Below are positions 50,604 to 59,908 of a stretch of DNA of 64,000 bases, one piece after another (positions within the stretch are counted from its first letter, which is position 1; each line of letters starts with the position of its first letter). The stretch spans positions 34,506 through 98,505 of the forward strand of contig NZ_VDFW01000025.1 of NCBI RefSeq assembly GCF_006152065.1, written 5' to 3'. This DNA is from Amycolatopsis alkalitolerans (GTDB lineage Bacteria; Actinomycetota; Actinomycetes; Mycobacteriales; Pseudonocardiaceae). The translations under genes were made by a program, and so were the position numbers. Below the pieces are notes generated by a model. The model saw nothing but the letters and a program-made list of their open reading frames with translations. It did not search any database and was not told the DNA's origin.

Positions 50604-53600
50604 ATGTACCCCAAGGCAGTGCTGGGAGAGCAGACCCCGGGCCAGGTCCCGGCCCAGCCGTCCTTTCCCGAGCTGGAGAAGGGCGTGCTGGCCTACTGGG
50701 AGTCCGATCGCACCTTCCGGGCGTCCATCGACGCACGCGAGCCGGGCGTCAACGGCGGCAACGAGTACGTCTTCTACGACGGCCCGCCGTTCGCCAACGG
50801 CCTGCCGCACTACGGCCACCTGCTCACCGGGTACGTCAAGGACATCGTGCCGCGCTACCAGACCATGCGCGGCCACCGTGTCGAGCGGCGTTTCGGCTGG
50901 GACACCCACGGCCTGCCCGCCGAACTGGAAGCCGAGCGGCAGCTGGGGATCACCGACAAGGCCCAGATCGACGAGATGGGCATCGCCAAGTTCAACGAGG
51001 CCTGCCGCGAGTCGGTGCTGCGCTACACGAACGAGTGGCAGGAGTACGTGACCCGCCAGGCGCGCTGGGTGGACTTCGAGCACGACTACAAGACGCTCGA
51101 CCTGTCCTACATGGAGTCGGTCATCTGGGCGTTCAAGCAGCTGTGGGACAAGGGCCTGGTCTACGAGGGCTACCGCGTCCTGCCCTACTGCTGGCGCGAC
51201 GAGACGCCGCTGTCCAACCATGAGCTCCGGATGGACGACGACACCTACGCCAACCGCCAGGACCCGGCGGTCACGATCGGCTACCTCGCGGCGGGCAACG
51301 ACTCCGGACTCGACGGCGTCCACCTGCTGATCTGGACCACCATGCCGTGGACCGCGATCGCCAACCTCGCGGTCGCGGTGCATCCCGACATCGACTACGT
51401 GGTGGTCGAGCACGAGGGCAAGCGACTCCTGCTGGCCGAGGCCCGGGTGGCCGCCTACGCCAAGGAACTCGGCGACGAACCGCGGGTCGTCGCGCGGTAC
51501 AAGGGATCGGCCCTGGTCGGCACCCGCTACCAGCCCCCGTTCCCCTACTTCTCCGACCACGAGAACTCGTTCCGCGTGATCGCTGCGGATTTCGTGACCA
51601 CCGAGGACGGCACCGGGCTGGTGTCGGTGTCTCCCGCCTACGGTGAGGACGACATGGTGGTCACCACCGAGGCCGGGATCACGCCGGTGACGCCGGTGGA
51701 CTCGAAGGGCCGGTTCGACGCGACCGTGCCGGACTACCAGGGCCTGCAGGTGTTCGAGGCCAACCGGCATCTGATCAGGGACCTCCGGAACGGCACCGGC
51801 CCGGCGGCCGGGCAGGGCGCCATCCTGCTGCGGCACGAGACCTACGAGCACTCGTACCCGCACTGCTGGCGCTGCCGCAACCCGCTGATCTACCGCGCGG
51901 TCTCGTCGTGGTTCGTGAAGGTCACCGAGTTCCGCGACCGGATGGTCGAGCTGAACCAGCAGATCACCTGGTACCCCGAGCACGTCAAGGACGGCCAGTT
52001 CGGCAAATGGCTCGAGGGCGCGCGCGACTGGTCGGTCTCGCGCAACCGGTACTGGGGCACGCCGATCCCGGTGTGGGTCTCGGACAACCCCGCGTTCCCG
52101 CGCACCGACGTCTACGGCTCGCTCGACGAGCTGGCGCGCGACTTCGGCGTCCGGCCCACGGACCTGCACCGGCCGTTCATCGACGAGCTGACCCGGCCGA
52201 ACCCGGACGACCCGAGCGGTGCCTCCACGATGCGCCGGATCCCCGACGTGTTCGACGTGTGGTTCGACTCCGGGTCGATGCCCTACGGCCAGGTGCATTA
52301 CCCGTTCGAGAACGCGGACTGGTTCGAGCACCACTACCCGAGCGACTTCATCGTCGAGTACATCGGCCAGACCCGTGGCTGGTTCTACGTGCTGCACGTG
52401 CTCGCGACCGCGCTGTTCGACCGCCCGGCGTTCCGCATGTGCGTCTCGCACGGCATCGTGCTCGGTTCCGACGGGCAGAAGATGTCGAAGTCGCTGCGGA
52501 ACTACCCGGACGTCAACGAGGTGTTCGACCGCGACGGGTCCGACGCGATGCGCTGGTACCTGATGGCGAGCCCGATCCTGCGCGGCGGCAACCTGATCGT
52601 CACCGACAAGGGCATCCGCGACGCGGTCCGCCAAGCCGTGCTTCCACTGTGGAACTCGTACTATTTCCTTGCCCTGTATGCGAATGCCGAAGGCGTGGAG
52701 GGCCGCTGGCGCACGGATTCGAAACATGTGCTGGACCGCTACATCCTGGCCAAGACCAACGAACTGGTCACCGACGTCCAGTCCGGTTTGGACGTCTGCG
52801 ACATCGCCGGCGCGTGCCAGCGCGCGCGCGAGTTCCTCGAGGTGCTCACGAACTGGTACGTGCGCCGCTCGCGGGACCGGTTCTGGGCCGGGGAGCAGGA
52901 CGCGATCGACACGCTGCACACGGTGCTGGAGGTGACCAGCCGGACGCTGGCGCCGCTGCTGCCCTACACGACGGAGGTGGTGTGGCGCGGGCTGACCGGG
53001 GAGCGCTCGGTGCACCTGACCGACTGGCCGCTGGTGGACGAGCTGCCCGCGGACCCGTCGCTCGTGCGCGCGATGGACCGGGTGCGCCAGGTGTGCTCGT
53101 CCGCGCTTTCCTTGCGCAAGGCGAACAAGCTGCGCGTGCGGCTGCCGCTCGCGAAGCTGCTGGTCGCCGCCGATGACGCGGAGTCGCTGGCGGGATTCAC
53201 CGAGCTGATCGCCGACGAGGTCAACGTGAAGGCCGTCGAGCTGAGCACGGATGTCGCCGCGCACGGCGGGTTTGAGGTCGCGGTCAACGCGCGCGCGGCC
53301 GGGCCGCGGCTCGGCAAGGACGTGCAGAAGGTGATCAAGGCCGTCAAGGCGGGGGAGTGGACCACCTCGCCCGAGGGCGCGCTGGTCGCCGCCGGGATCG
53401 AACTGCTGGACCACGAGTACGAGCGGCGCCTGGTCGCGAAGGATCCCGGCGCGGCGGCCGAGTTGCCCGAGGGTTCTGGCCTGGTGCTGCTGGACACCGC
53501 GGTGACGCCGGGGCTCGCGGCCGAGGGGGTGGCACGGGACTTGATCCGCGTCGTGCAGCAGGCCCGCCGTGACGCCGGGCTCGACGTCGCGGACCGCATC

Positions 53601-53777
53601 GAACTGACCGTTGACGCGCCCGAGGACGTTGTCGCGGCGGCGAAGGCGCACGAGGAGTTCGTCGCGAGCGAGACGCTGGCGGTGAAGGTGTTCTACGGCC
53701 CGGTCGAAGGTGGTTTCGAGGGCACCGTCGGCGAGGGCGTCAAGGTGCGCGTGGGCGTAACGAAGTCCGGTTCGTGA
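50604..53777 (+). CDS. ileS: Isoleucyl-tRNA synthetase
   Basis: 1057 aa class I synthetase of the large eukaryote-like subtype. HIGH-type signature PHYGH in [18 protein letters not shown], editing domain with [24 protein letters not shown] and KMSKS in [13 protein letters not shown]. The ATG at 50604 follows GAGGAG. Expression is under the T-box leader. Confidence 0.97.
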   Translation: MYPKAVLGEQTPGQVPAQPSFPELEKGVLAYWESDRTFRASIDAREPGVNGGNEYVFYDGPPFANGLPHYGHLLTGYVKDIVPRYQTMRGHRVERRFGWDTHGLPAELEAERQLGITDKAQIDEMGIAKFNEACRESVLRYTNEWQEYVTRQARWVDFEHDYKTLDLSYMESVIWAFKQLWDKGLVYEGYRVLPYCWRDETPLSNHELRMDDDTYANRQDPAVTIGYLAAGNDSGLDGVHLLIWTTMPWTAIANLAVAVHPDIDYVVVEHEGKRLLLAEARVAAYAKELGDEPRVVARYKGSALVGTRYQPPFPYFSDHENSFRVIAADFVTTEDGTGLVSVSPAYGEDDMVVTTEAGITPVTPVDSKGRFDATVPDYQGLQVFEANRHLIRDLRNGTGPAAGQGAILLRHETYEHSYPHCWRCRNPLIYRAVSSWFVKVTEFRDRMVELNQQITWYPEHVKDGQFGKWLEGARDWSVSRNRYWGTPIPVWVSDNPAFPRTDVYGSLDELARDFGVRPTDLHRPFIDELTRPNPDDPSGASTMRRIPDVFDVWFDSGSMPYGQVHYPFENADWFEHHYPSDFIVEYIGQTRGWFYVLHVLATALFDRPAFRMCVSHGIVLGSDGQKMSKSLRNYPDVNEVFDRDGSDAMRWYLMASPILRGGNLIVTDKGIRDAVRQAVLPLWNSYYFLALYANAEGVEGRWRTDSKHVLDRYILAKTNELVTDVQSGLDVCDIAGACQRAREFLEVLTNWYVRRSRDRFWAGEQDAIDTLHTVLEVTSRTLAPLLPYTTEVVWRGLTGERSVHLTDWPLVDELPADPSLVRAMDRVRQVCSSALSLRKANKLRVRLPLAKLLVAADDAESLAGFTELIADEVNVKAVELSTDVAAHGGFEVAVNARAAGPRLGKDVQKVIKAVKAGEWTTSPEGALVAAGIELLDHEYERRLVAKDPGAAAELPEGSGLVLLDTAVTPGLAAEGVARDLIRVVQQARRDAGLDVADRIELTVDAPEDVVAAAKAHEEFVASETLAVKVFYGPVEGGFEGTVGEGVKVRVGVTKSGS

Positions 53778-53811
53778 TCGATTGACCGGTGAGCGAGACC
53801 GGGGGGAAACG

Positions 53812-55389
53812 TTGTCGCGAACCGCGAAAAGATGGGTGCTGGCCGGCGCCGCCGTGGTGGTGGTCGCGATCGTCGTCGCGGCGGTCGTGGTGCTGCGCGG
53901 CGGCGGTTCCGGCGAGGCGCCCGCGGCCTCGGCCACGTCCGCCGGGGACGCCGGGGACGCGGTCACGCGGTATCTGCGGGCGTGGTCGGCGGGCGACGAC
54001 GCCGCGGCGGCAGCACTGACCGATGACCAGGCGGGCGCGTCGGCCGCGCTCAAAGCCGCCCGCACGAGCCTCGGGGCGAAGGCACTGACCGCCACCCTGA
54101 CGCAGGTCAAGGGCGAGATGGCGGCGATCCACGCGAAGTGGACCCTCGGCGCGGGCCGGGTGTGGAACTACGACAACGAACTGAGGCTGGTGCACGGCGA
54201 CGCCGGCTGGAAGGTGCACTTCGCCCCGTCGGCGATCCATCCCGAGTTCGGCCCCGGCGACCGCTTCGCCATCCGGGGTGCCTCCGCGGGTCCCGCGGTG
54301 ACCGATCGCGACGGCAAGACGCTGATGACCTGGGAGGCCGACGGGCCGAGGGCGGTGGATCCGGCGTTCGCGCCCCTCGTGCTGCCCGGGATCGGCCGGC
54401 TCGCGGCCGGCAGCGGCGAATCGTGGTCGGTGGTGCTGGTCGACGCCGCCAACAAGGTCACCACGCTCTACCGCGAGGGCAAGGGGCAGCCGAAGGCGCT
54501 CGGCACGTCCTTGAGCAGCACGGCTCAGGCGGCCGCGCAGGCGGCGGTCGACACCGCCGGAGCCCCGGCGATGCTGGTCGCGATCCAGCCGTCCACCGGC
54601 GACATCCTGGCCGTCGCGCAGAGCGCGGACGTGACCTCGGGCAACGCGCTGACCGGGCTCTACGCGCCCGGTTCGACGTTCAAGATCGCGACCGCGGCGG
54701 CGGTGCTGGAGGCGGGGGCGGCGAACGCCGGTACGGTGCTGCCCTGCCCGGGTACCGTGCGGATCGGCCAGCGCACGATCCCGAACGACGACGAGTTCTC
54801 ACTCCCGTCGCTGCCGCTGCACTCCGCGTTCGCGCATTCGTGCAACACCACGTTCGCGCAGCTGGCCTCCGGGCTGCCGCCGGACGCGCTGGCGAAGGCG
54901 GCGAGCCAGTTCGGCCTCAACGCGGACTTCGAGATCCCCGGGATCACCACGGAAGCCGGCAAGGTCGTGCCGTCGGCGAACGCGGCCGAGCAGGTCGAGT
55001 CCGCGATCGGCCAGGGCAGGGTGCAGGCGAGCCCGTTCGGCCTCGCGCTGATGGCCGCGACCGTCGCCGCCGGGAAGCCCGTCACGCCGGAGTTGGTGCG
55101 CGACCGCGGCACTTCGGTGAGCACCGGCTACGACGCCCCGCCGGCCGCGGTGCTGAGCGCGCTGCGCTCGATGATGCGCGAGGTCGTCACCGGCGGTACC
55201 GCGACCGGGCTGGCCGGCAGCGGCACGGTGTCCGGCAAGACCGGTACCGCACAGTTCGGGGACGGCAGCCAGGCCAACGGCTGGTTCGCCGGTTACCGCG
55301 GCGACCTCGCGTTCTCGGTGCTGCTGATCGGCGCCAACTCCTCCAAACCCGCGGTATCGGCGTCGGGGGCGTTCCTGCGGAGGCTGTGA
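53812..55389 (+). CDS. Penicillin-binding protein, MecA N-domain type
   Basis: 525 aa. One N-terminal transmembrane helix (about 7-30), a MecA/NTF2-like domain (about 45-145), a short linker domain, then a transpeptidase domain: Ser288 in STFK, SCN at 343-345, KTG from Lys476. Class B-like; closest in type to mycobacterial Rv2864c but the PBP-dimer region is short. TTG at 53812 with GGGGGG upstream is the best start. It overlaps the convergent MFS gene by 97 bp. Confidence 0.88.
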   Translation: MSRTAKRWVLAGAAVVVVAIVVAAVVVLRGGGSGEAPAASATSAGDAGDAVTRYLRAWSAGDDAAAAALTDDQAGASAALKAARTSLGAKALTATLTQVKGEMAAIHAKWTLGAGRVWNYDNELRLVHGDAGWKVHFAPSAIHPEFGPGDRFAIRGASAGPAVTDRDGKTLMTWEADGPRAVDPAFAPLVLPGIGRLAAGSGESWSVVLVDAANKVTTLYREGKGQPKALGTSLSSTAQAAAQAAVDTAGAPAMLVAIQPSTGDILAVAQSADVTSGNALTGLYAPGSTFKIATAAAVLEAGAANAGTVLPCPGTVRIGQRTIPNDDEFSLPSLPLHSAFAHSCNTTFAQLASGLPPDALAKAASQFGLNADFEIPGITTEAGKVVPSANAAEQVESAIGQGRVQASPFGLALMAATVAAGKPVTPELVRDRGTSVSTGYDAPPAAVLSALRSMMREVVTGGTATGLAGSGTVSGKTGTAQFGDGSQANGWFAGYRGDLAFSVLLIGANSSKPAVSASGAFLRRL

Positions 55390-56660
55390 ACGCCGAACCA
55401 CGCCACGAGGGCGCCCGCCAGCTCGACGGCCGCTCCGGTCGCGAGGGCGGCGGGCAGCCCGGCCGAGGCGAACACCACGCCGAGCACGGCGACGCCCAGG
55501 GCCGCGCCGAACATGCGGGCGAGGTTCGCCACGCCACCGGCGAGCCCGGCGCGATCCGGTGACACGGCGCTGACGGCGACGTTCACGACGGGACCGGTGT
55601 TGAGCGCGAGCCCGGCGCCGAGCACCGCGAACACCACCTCCAGCCACGGCACCGGAATGCCGGGCCCCGCGAGCGCGAAGGCCGCCAGGCCGCCGCCCAT
55701 CAGGCTCATCCCGGCGACCATCACGGGCCGGGGTCCGAACCGGTGCGCGAGCCGCCCGGTGATCGGGGAGCCGAGCACCACCACGGCCGGGAGGGGGAGC
55801 AGCAGCAGGCCCGCCTCCAGCGCGTCGCGGTGCTGCTGCAGGTACAGGCTCGCCAGCATGAGCAAGCCGTACATGCCGAAGGTCATGCACAGCGCCACCA
55901 CCGCGGCGACCCGTAGCTGCCCGCGGCGCAGCAGACCCAGCGGCAGCATCGCCTTCTCGCGGCGTTCGGCCAGCAGGAAGGCGGCACCCGCGACGGCGGC
56001 GACGGCACCGGGCAGGATCCGGGTCTGCACCACGGCGTAGGTCAGCGCGCCCAGGAACACCACCGCCAGCAGCTGCCCCGGCAGGTCGACGCCGCGCGGA
56101 TGGCGGTCGGCAGACTCCGGCACCGCGAAGCTCAAGGCGAGCGTGGCGAGGCCGATCGGCACGTTGAGCCAGAAGATCGCCACCCAGCCCGCCTGCTCGA
56201 CGAGGAACCCGCCGAGCAGCGGGCCGCTCGCGAGCGCGACCCCGGTGACCGTCGACCAGGCGGCCATCGCGCGGTGACGTTCGCGGCGGCCGGGGAACAC
56301 CACGGCGAGCAGCGCGAGACTCTGCGGGATCGCGAGCGCGCCGCCGGCGCCCTGCACGGCGCGCGCGGCGATCAGGACCGGCGCGGTGGGGGCGAGCGCG
56401 CACACGATGGACCCGGCCACGAACACGGCGATCCCGCACCGGAACACCCGCCGCCGCCCGAACCGGTCGCCGAGCGTGCCGCCGGTCAGCAGGAGGGCCG
56501 CGAACGCCACGTTGTAGGCGTCGATCACCCACTGCAGGTCCGCCAGCGAGCCGTGCAGCCCGCGGCCGATCGCGGGCAGCGCGAGGTTGACGGCGGTCGT
56601 GTCGGTCTGGGCGAGGAACAGGCCAAGGCACAGGGACAGGAGTGTCAGTTGCTTCCGCAC
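55293..56660 (-). CDS. MFS efflux transporter (copy 2)
   Basis: 455 aa, about 12-14 transmembrane segments. TDTTAVNLALPAIGRGL, GTLGDRFGRRRV (motif A), ARAVQGAGGALAIPQSLALL and ALASGPLLGG mirror copy 1 at 49091-50371. GTG at 56660, divergent from its own ArsR regulator. Its C-terminal tail lies antisense to the end of the PBP gene. Confidence 0.88.
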   Translation of the reverse strand: MRKQLTLLSLCLGLFLAQTDTTAVNLALPAIGRGLHGSLADLQWVIDAYNVAFAALLLTGGTLGDRFGRRRVFRCGIAVFVAGSIVCALAPTAPVLIAARAVQGAGGALAIPQSLALLAVVFPGRRERHRAMAAWSTVTGVALASGPLLGGFLVEQAGWVAIFWLNVPIGLATLALSFAVPESADRHPRGVDLPGQLLAVVFLGALTYAVVQTRILPGAVAAVAGAAFLLAERREKAMLPLGLLRRGQLRVAAVVALCMTFGMYGLLMLASLYLQQHRDALEAGLLLLPLPAVVVLGSPITGRLAHRFGPRPVMVAGMSLMGGGLAAFALAGPGIPVPWLEVVFAVLGAGLALNTGPVVNVAVSAVSPDRAGLAGGVANLARMFGAALGVAVLGVVFASAGLPAALATGAAVELAGALVAWFGVHSLRRNAPDADTAGLEELAPISSTENARSPR

Positions 56661-56673
56661 GCGGTCGACGCTA
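56661..56673 (-). promoter_or_regulatory. Leaderless -10 box for MFS copy 2
   Basis: On the minus strand TAGCGT (56673-56668), 7 nt, then GTG at 56660. Confidence 0.5.
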
Positions 56674-56713
56674 GGAACGGAACCTGTCGGCGGCGGCCGA
56701 ACCGTCGGCTGGC

Positions 56714-56726
56714 TACGGTGGGGGCA
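56714..56726 (+). promoter_or_regulatory. Leaderless -10 box for ArsR copy 2
   Basis: TACGGT at 56714-56719, 6 nt, then ATG at 56726. Confidence 0.5.
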
Positions 56727-57406
56727 TGGAAACCGTGGAGCTGGCCGAGGTGGCGGCGGTGCTCGCCGAGCCGAGCCGCGCCGCGATGTGCCTCGCGTTG
56801 CTCGACGGGCGCGCCTGGACGGTCGGTGAGCTGGCGAAGGCGGCCGGGGTCGGCCCGTCCACGGCGAGCGAGCATGTGACGAGGCTGCGCGAGGCCGGGT
56901 TCGTCGCCGGGGCCAAACAGGGGCGGCACAGCTACGTCCGCATCGCCGACCCGCGGGTGGCCGAGCTCATCGAGCATCTCGCGCAGCACGCCGGGCACCG
57001 GCCCGCGCGCGGCCTGAAGGCCTCCTTGCGTGCCCGGCGGCTGGCGTTCGCGCGCACGTGTTACGACCATCTGGCCGGCACGCTCGGCGTCGCGATCCGC
57101 GACGGCATGGTGCGCACCGGGCTGGTCAGCCTCGACGACGGGCTCACCCTGACCGCGCGCGGCCGTGCCGTGCTGGCCGAGCTGAGCGTGCCGGTACCCG
57201 AGGGCGGCCGCCGCCCGCTGCTGCGTGACTGTCTGGATTGGACGGAACGGCGGGAGCACTTCGGCGGCGCCCTGCCCGCCGCGCTCCTCGGGCACGCCGT
57301 GGCGGCCGGCTGGCTGCGGCGCGAGCCGCACCGTGCGATCCGGCTGCTCACCCCGGAGCCGTTCGCCCGCCTCGGCGCCGACCTCGCCAGGGCGGAGGTC
57401 GCCTGA
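56726..57406 (+). CDS. ArsR-family transcriptional regulator (copy 2)
   Basis: 226 aa. Winged HTH (LAEPSRAAMCLALLDG, GVGPSTASEHVTRLREAGFV), then FARTCYDHLAGTLGVAI and LLRDCLDWTERREHFGGALP, matching copy 1. No clustered Cys metal site, so it likely senses an organic ligand. Divergent from MFS copy 2; its stop overlaps the DUF167 start by 1 bp. Confidence 0.87.
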   Translation: METVELAEVAAVLAEPSRAAMCLALLDGRAWTVGELAKAAGVGPSTASEHVTRLREAGFVAGAKQGRHSYVRIADPRVAELIEHLAQHAGHRPARGLKASLRARRLAFARTCYDHLAGTLGVAIRDGMVRTGLVSLDDGLTLTARGRAVLAELSVPVPEGGRRPLLRDCLDWTERREHFGGALPAALLGHAVAAGWLRREPHRAIRLLTPEPFARLGADLARAEVA

Positions 57407-57672
57407 TGCGGTTCGCGGTCCGCGTCAAACCGGGCGCGAAACGGGACTTCGTCGGCGGTGAGCACGCGGGCGCGCTGATCGTTTCGGTCAAGGCGCCCGC
57501 GGTGGAGGGCAAGGCCAACGAGGCCGTGCGCAAGGTCCTCGCGAAGGCGCTCGGGGTGCGCAGCCGCGATGTCGTTGTGGTGCAAGGAGAACGCGGGCGA
57601 GACAAGGTCATCGAGCTCGACGGCGCCCCGGCCGGCCTTGAGACCGTCCTTTCGGCGCTGCGGCGGCGGTGA
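57406..57672 (+). CDS. DUF167 (YggU-family) protein
   Basis: 88 aa. VRVKPGAKRDFVGG, VSVKAPAVEGKANEAVRKVLAKALGV and VVVQGERGRDKVIELDG are the full DUF167 pattern. Function unknown. The ATG overlaps the ArsR stop (TGATG). The 3' end overlaps the convergent gene by 65 bp. Confidence 0.93.
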   Translation: MRFAVRVKPGAKRDFVGGEHAGALIVSVKAPAVEGKANEAVRKVLAKALGVRSRDVVVVQGERGRDKVIELDGAPAGLETVLSALRRR

Positions 57673-58177
57673 GCCGGCGCGGCCATTCGAACCGCAGCCC
57701 GGTGCCCCGCGGCAGGTGCGCGAAGGCGTCGGCAAGCCTGGTCAGCGTGCTGGTCGCGCGCTGGATGTCCATTTCGGTGTAGGGAAACGGATCCTCCCGT
57801 ACCGACTCCCATCCCGCTCGCGCGGCGGAGAAGGCGCCGGCGCGGCCTTGTTCGACCGCGCCGTGCACGGCGCCGGAGAGCATCTCGGCGATCGCGATCT
57901 CCCGTTCGTGGCAGGCGATCACACGGCGGCCGTGCTCCGCGGCGTCGTAGCGGGCCCGCCCGTCGATCACCCGTACGGACGCGAACAGCGCGCCCCCGGC
58001 GATACAGCCGAACACGCCCCCGCTCAGGCCCAGTTCGCGTTCGGCCACCGCGTGCGCCAGATCATGCGGCACGCGCCACTTCCGGTCGTAGGAGTGCATT
58101 TCGAGCGTGACGCCGTCATCGCGGTGCAGTACCGCGCGGGTGCCGCCGCCCGGGCGTGGGTGGAAGAACACGAGCAT
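57608..58177 (-). CDS. Conserved protein of unknown function with HDLAHX3E motif
   Basis: 189 aa. I do not recognise a named family. It contains YDRKWRVPHDLAHAVAERELGL, where HX3HX3E could bind a metal, then a Gly/Ala-rich stretch GVFGCIAGGALFASV. A helical middle part and a basic C-terminus follow. ATG at 58177 gives the start MLVFFHPRPGG. No close partner; its neighbours are DUF167 and an antiporter. Confidence 0.7.
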   Translation of the reverse strand: MLVFFHPRPGGGTRAVLHRDDGVTLEMHSYDRKWRVPHDLAHAVAERELGLSGGVFGCIAGGALFASVRVIDGRARYDAAEHGRRVIACHEREIAIAEMLSGAVHGAVEQGRAGAFSAARAGWESVREDPFPYTEMDIQRATSTLTRLADAFAHLPRGTGLRFEWPRRLTAAAAPKGRSQGRPGRRRAR

Positions 58178-58264
58178 GCGCCCAGCATCCGGCGCCGGAC
58201 CCGTGCCGGTCCACGGATTTTCCGGCCGGTTCTTTACGATGTGTCCGAACGCGGGAGGTGAGGG

Positions 58265-59743
58265 GTGGCGCAACTGCCGGTCGTGCTGGGGGTGGGCGCG
58301 GCCGTCCTGCTGGCGGCGGTCCTCGCCGTCCGCCTGTCCACGCGTGCCGGGCTGCCGTCGCTGCTGATCTACCTCGGGCTCGGCGTGCTGCTCGGCGAGG
58401 CGGGGTTCGGCATCCAGTTCTCCGACGCCTCGCTCACCCAGTCGCTCGGGCTCGCCGCGCTCGTGCTGATCCTCGCCGAAGGCGGTCTCACCACCCGCTG
58501 GTCCGCGGTGAAACCGGCGCTGTGGCAGGGCATAGCACTATCCACAGTGGCCGTCGGGTTCAGCGTCGCGATCACCGGTGCGGCACTGCACTGGCTGCTG
58601 GGGCTCGACTGGCGGATGGCGCTGCTGTGGGGCGCGGTGCTCGGCTCGACCGACTCGGCCGCGGTGTTCTCGGTCCTGCGCACGGTCGGCATCCGCAAAC
58701 GGCTCGTCGGCGCGCTCGAACTCGAGTCCGGGATCAACGACGCGCCGGCGTACATCCTCGTCGTCGTGCTGGCCGAGGGCACGCGGGCCGACTGGACGCT
58801 TCCACTGCTGGTGCTCTACGAACTGCTGGCCGGTCTCGCGATCGGTGCCGCGCTGGGCTGGGCCGGGGGATGGGCGCTGCGCCGGGCCGCGCTGCCGGCC
58901 ACCGGGCTGTACCCGCTCGCGACGGTCGCCATGTGCGTCGTCGCGTACGCGTCGGGTCAGTTCGCGCACGCTTCGGGGCTCCTGGCGACTTACGTGGCGG
59001 CGCTGGTGCTGGGGAACTCACGGCTGCCACACCGGTCGGACACGCAGTCGTTCGCCGAGGGCATGGGATGGCTCGCGCAGATCGGGCTGTTCGTGCTGCT
59101 CGGCCTGTTCGCCTCCCCGCAGCGGCTGCTCGACGCGGTCGTCCCGGGCCTGGTGGCCGGGGCGGTCGTGCTGCTGGTGGCGCGGCCGCTTTCGGTGCTG
59201 GCCTCGCAGCTGCCGTTCCGGGTGCCCTGGCGCGAGCAGGCGTTCCTGTCCTGGGCCGGCCTGCGCGGCGCGGTGCCGATCGTGCTCGCGATGATCCCGC
59301 TCGCCACCGGCGTGCCCGATGCCGAACGGCTCGTCGACGCCGTGTTCGTGCTGGTGATCGTGCTGACCCTGGTGCAGGGCACGACGCTGGCCCCGGTCGC
59401 GAAACGGCTCGGCCTGACCAAGGAGACCGAACCGCAGGAGATCGAGGTCGACGCCGCCGCGCTCGACGAACTGGACGCGGCGCTGCTGCAGGTCCGGATC
59501 CAGGCCGGGTCACGGCTGCACGGGGTGTACCTGCGCGAGCTGCGGCTGCCCCGGGGCGCGTCGCTCAGCCTGATCGTGCGTGACGGGTCGAGCTTCACCC
59601 CGCAGCCGACGAGCCGGCTGCAGGACGGTGACCAGCTGCTGGTGGTCGCCACCGAGGCGGCCCTGGAAGCCACGGAACGGCGGCTGCGTGCGGTCGACCG
59701 GGCCGGCCCGCTGGCCCGCTGGCGCGGCGAGACCGGTCGCTGA
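58265..59743 (+). CDS. Potassium/proton antiporter (CPA1/NhaP2-like) with TrkA-C domain
   Basis: 492 aa. About 12-13 transmembrane segments with the CPA motifs GSTDSAAVFS and ELESGINDAPA (ion-binding Asn-Asp). A cytoplasmic TrkA-C domain at about 400-480 (RLHGVYLRELRLPRGASLSLIVRDG) would bind a nucleotide or ion regulator. It probably exports K+ or Na+ for protons. GTG at 58265 follows GGGAGGTGAGG. Confidence 0.88.
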   Translation: MAQLPVVLGVGAAVLLAAVLAVRLSTRAGLPSLLIYLGLGVLLGEAGFGIQFSDASLTQSLGLAALVLILAEGGLTTRWSAVKPALWQGIALSTVAVGFSVAITGAALHWLLGLDWRMALLWGAVLGSTDSAAVFSVLRTVGIRKRLVGALELESGINDAPAYILVVVLAEGTRADWTLPLLVLYELLAGLAIGAALGWAGGWALRRAALPATGLYPLATVAMCVVAYASGQFAHASGLLATYVAALVLGNSRLPHRSDTQSFAEGMGWLAQIGLFVLLGLFASPQRLLDAVVPGLVAGAVVLLVARPLSVLASQLPFRVPWREQAFLSWAGLRGAVPIVLAMIPLATGVPDAERLVDAVFVLVIVLTLVQGTTLAPVAKRLGLTKETEPQEIEVDAAALDELDAALLQVRIQAGSRLHGVYLRELRLPRGASLSLIVRDGSSFTPQPTSRLQDGDQLLVVATEAALEATERRLRAVDRAGPLARWRGETGR

Positions 59744-59749
59744 TAGGGT
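59744..59749 (+). promoter_or_regulatory. -10 box of the SAM-IV leader
   Basis: TAGGGT begins one base after the antiporter stop; transcription would start a few bases before the riboswitch. Confidence 0.45.
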
Positions 59750-59759
59750 GCGCTGCGAA

Positions 59760-59838
59760 GGTCACGAGTGCCAGCGTCAAGCCCCGGCTTGCTGGCCGGC
59801 AACCCTCCAACCGCGGTGGGGTGCCCCGGGTGAGGACC
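59760..59838 (+). promoter_or_regulatory. SAM-IV riboswitch
   Basis: The aptamer runs from GGTC to GACC (P1). The core GTGCCAGCGTCAAGCCCCGG, GCTGGCCGGCAACCCTCCAA and GCGGTGGGGTGCCCCGGGTGA match the SAM-IV consensus of actinomycetes in order and spacing. The expression platform lies in 59839-59905, where ACGGGTCCCAGGACCG and the GGAGG could pair. High SAM should shut off the next gene. Confidence 0.93.
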
Positions 59839-59908
59839 TGGCCGGCCGCGAGCTGCGGCGGGCAAGCGCGGGCCCCCTCACGGGTCCCAGGACCGCCGAG
59901 GAGGCGCC

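Noticed and set aside
50439..54110. Open frame of about 1,220 codons on the minus strand across ileS
   Set aside because: It is antisense to a clear IleRS with all motifs; long antisense frames are common at this GC, and the translation is Arg/Val/His-rich without any known domain.
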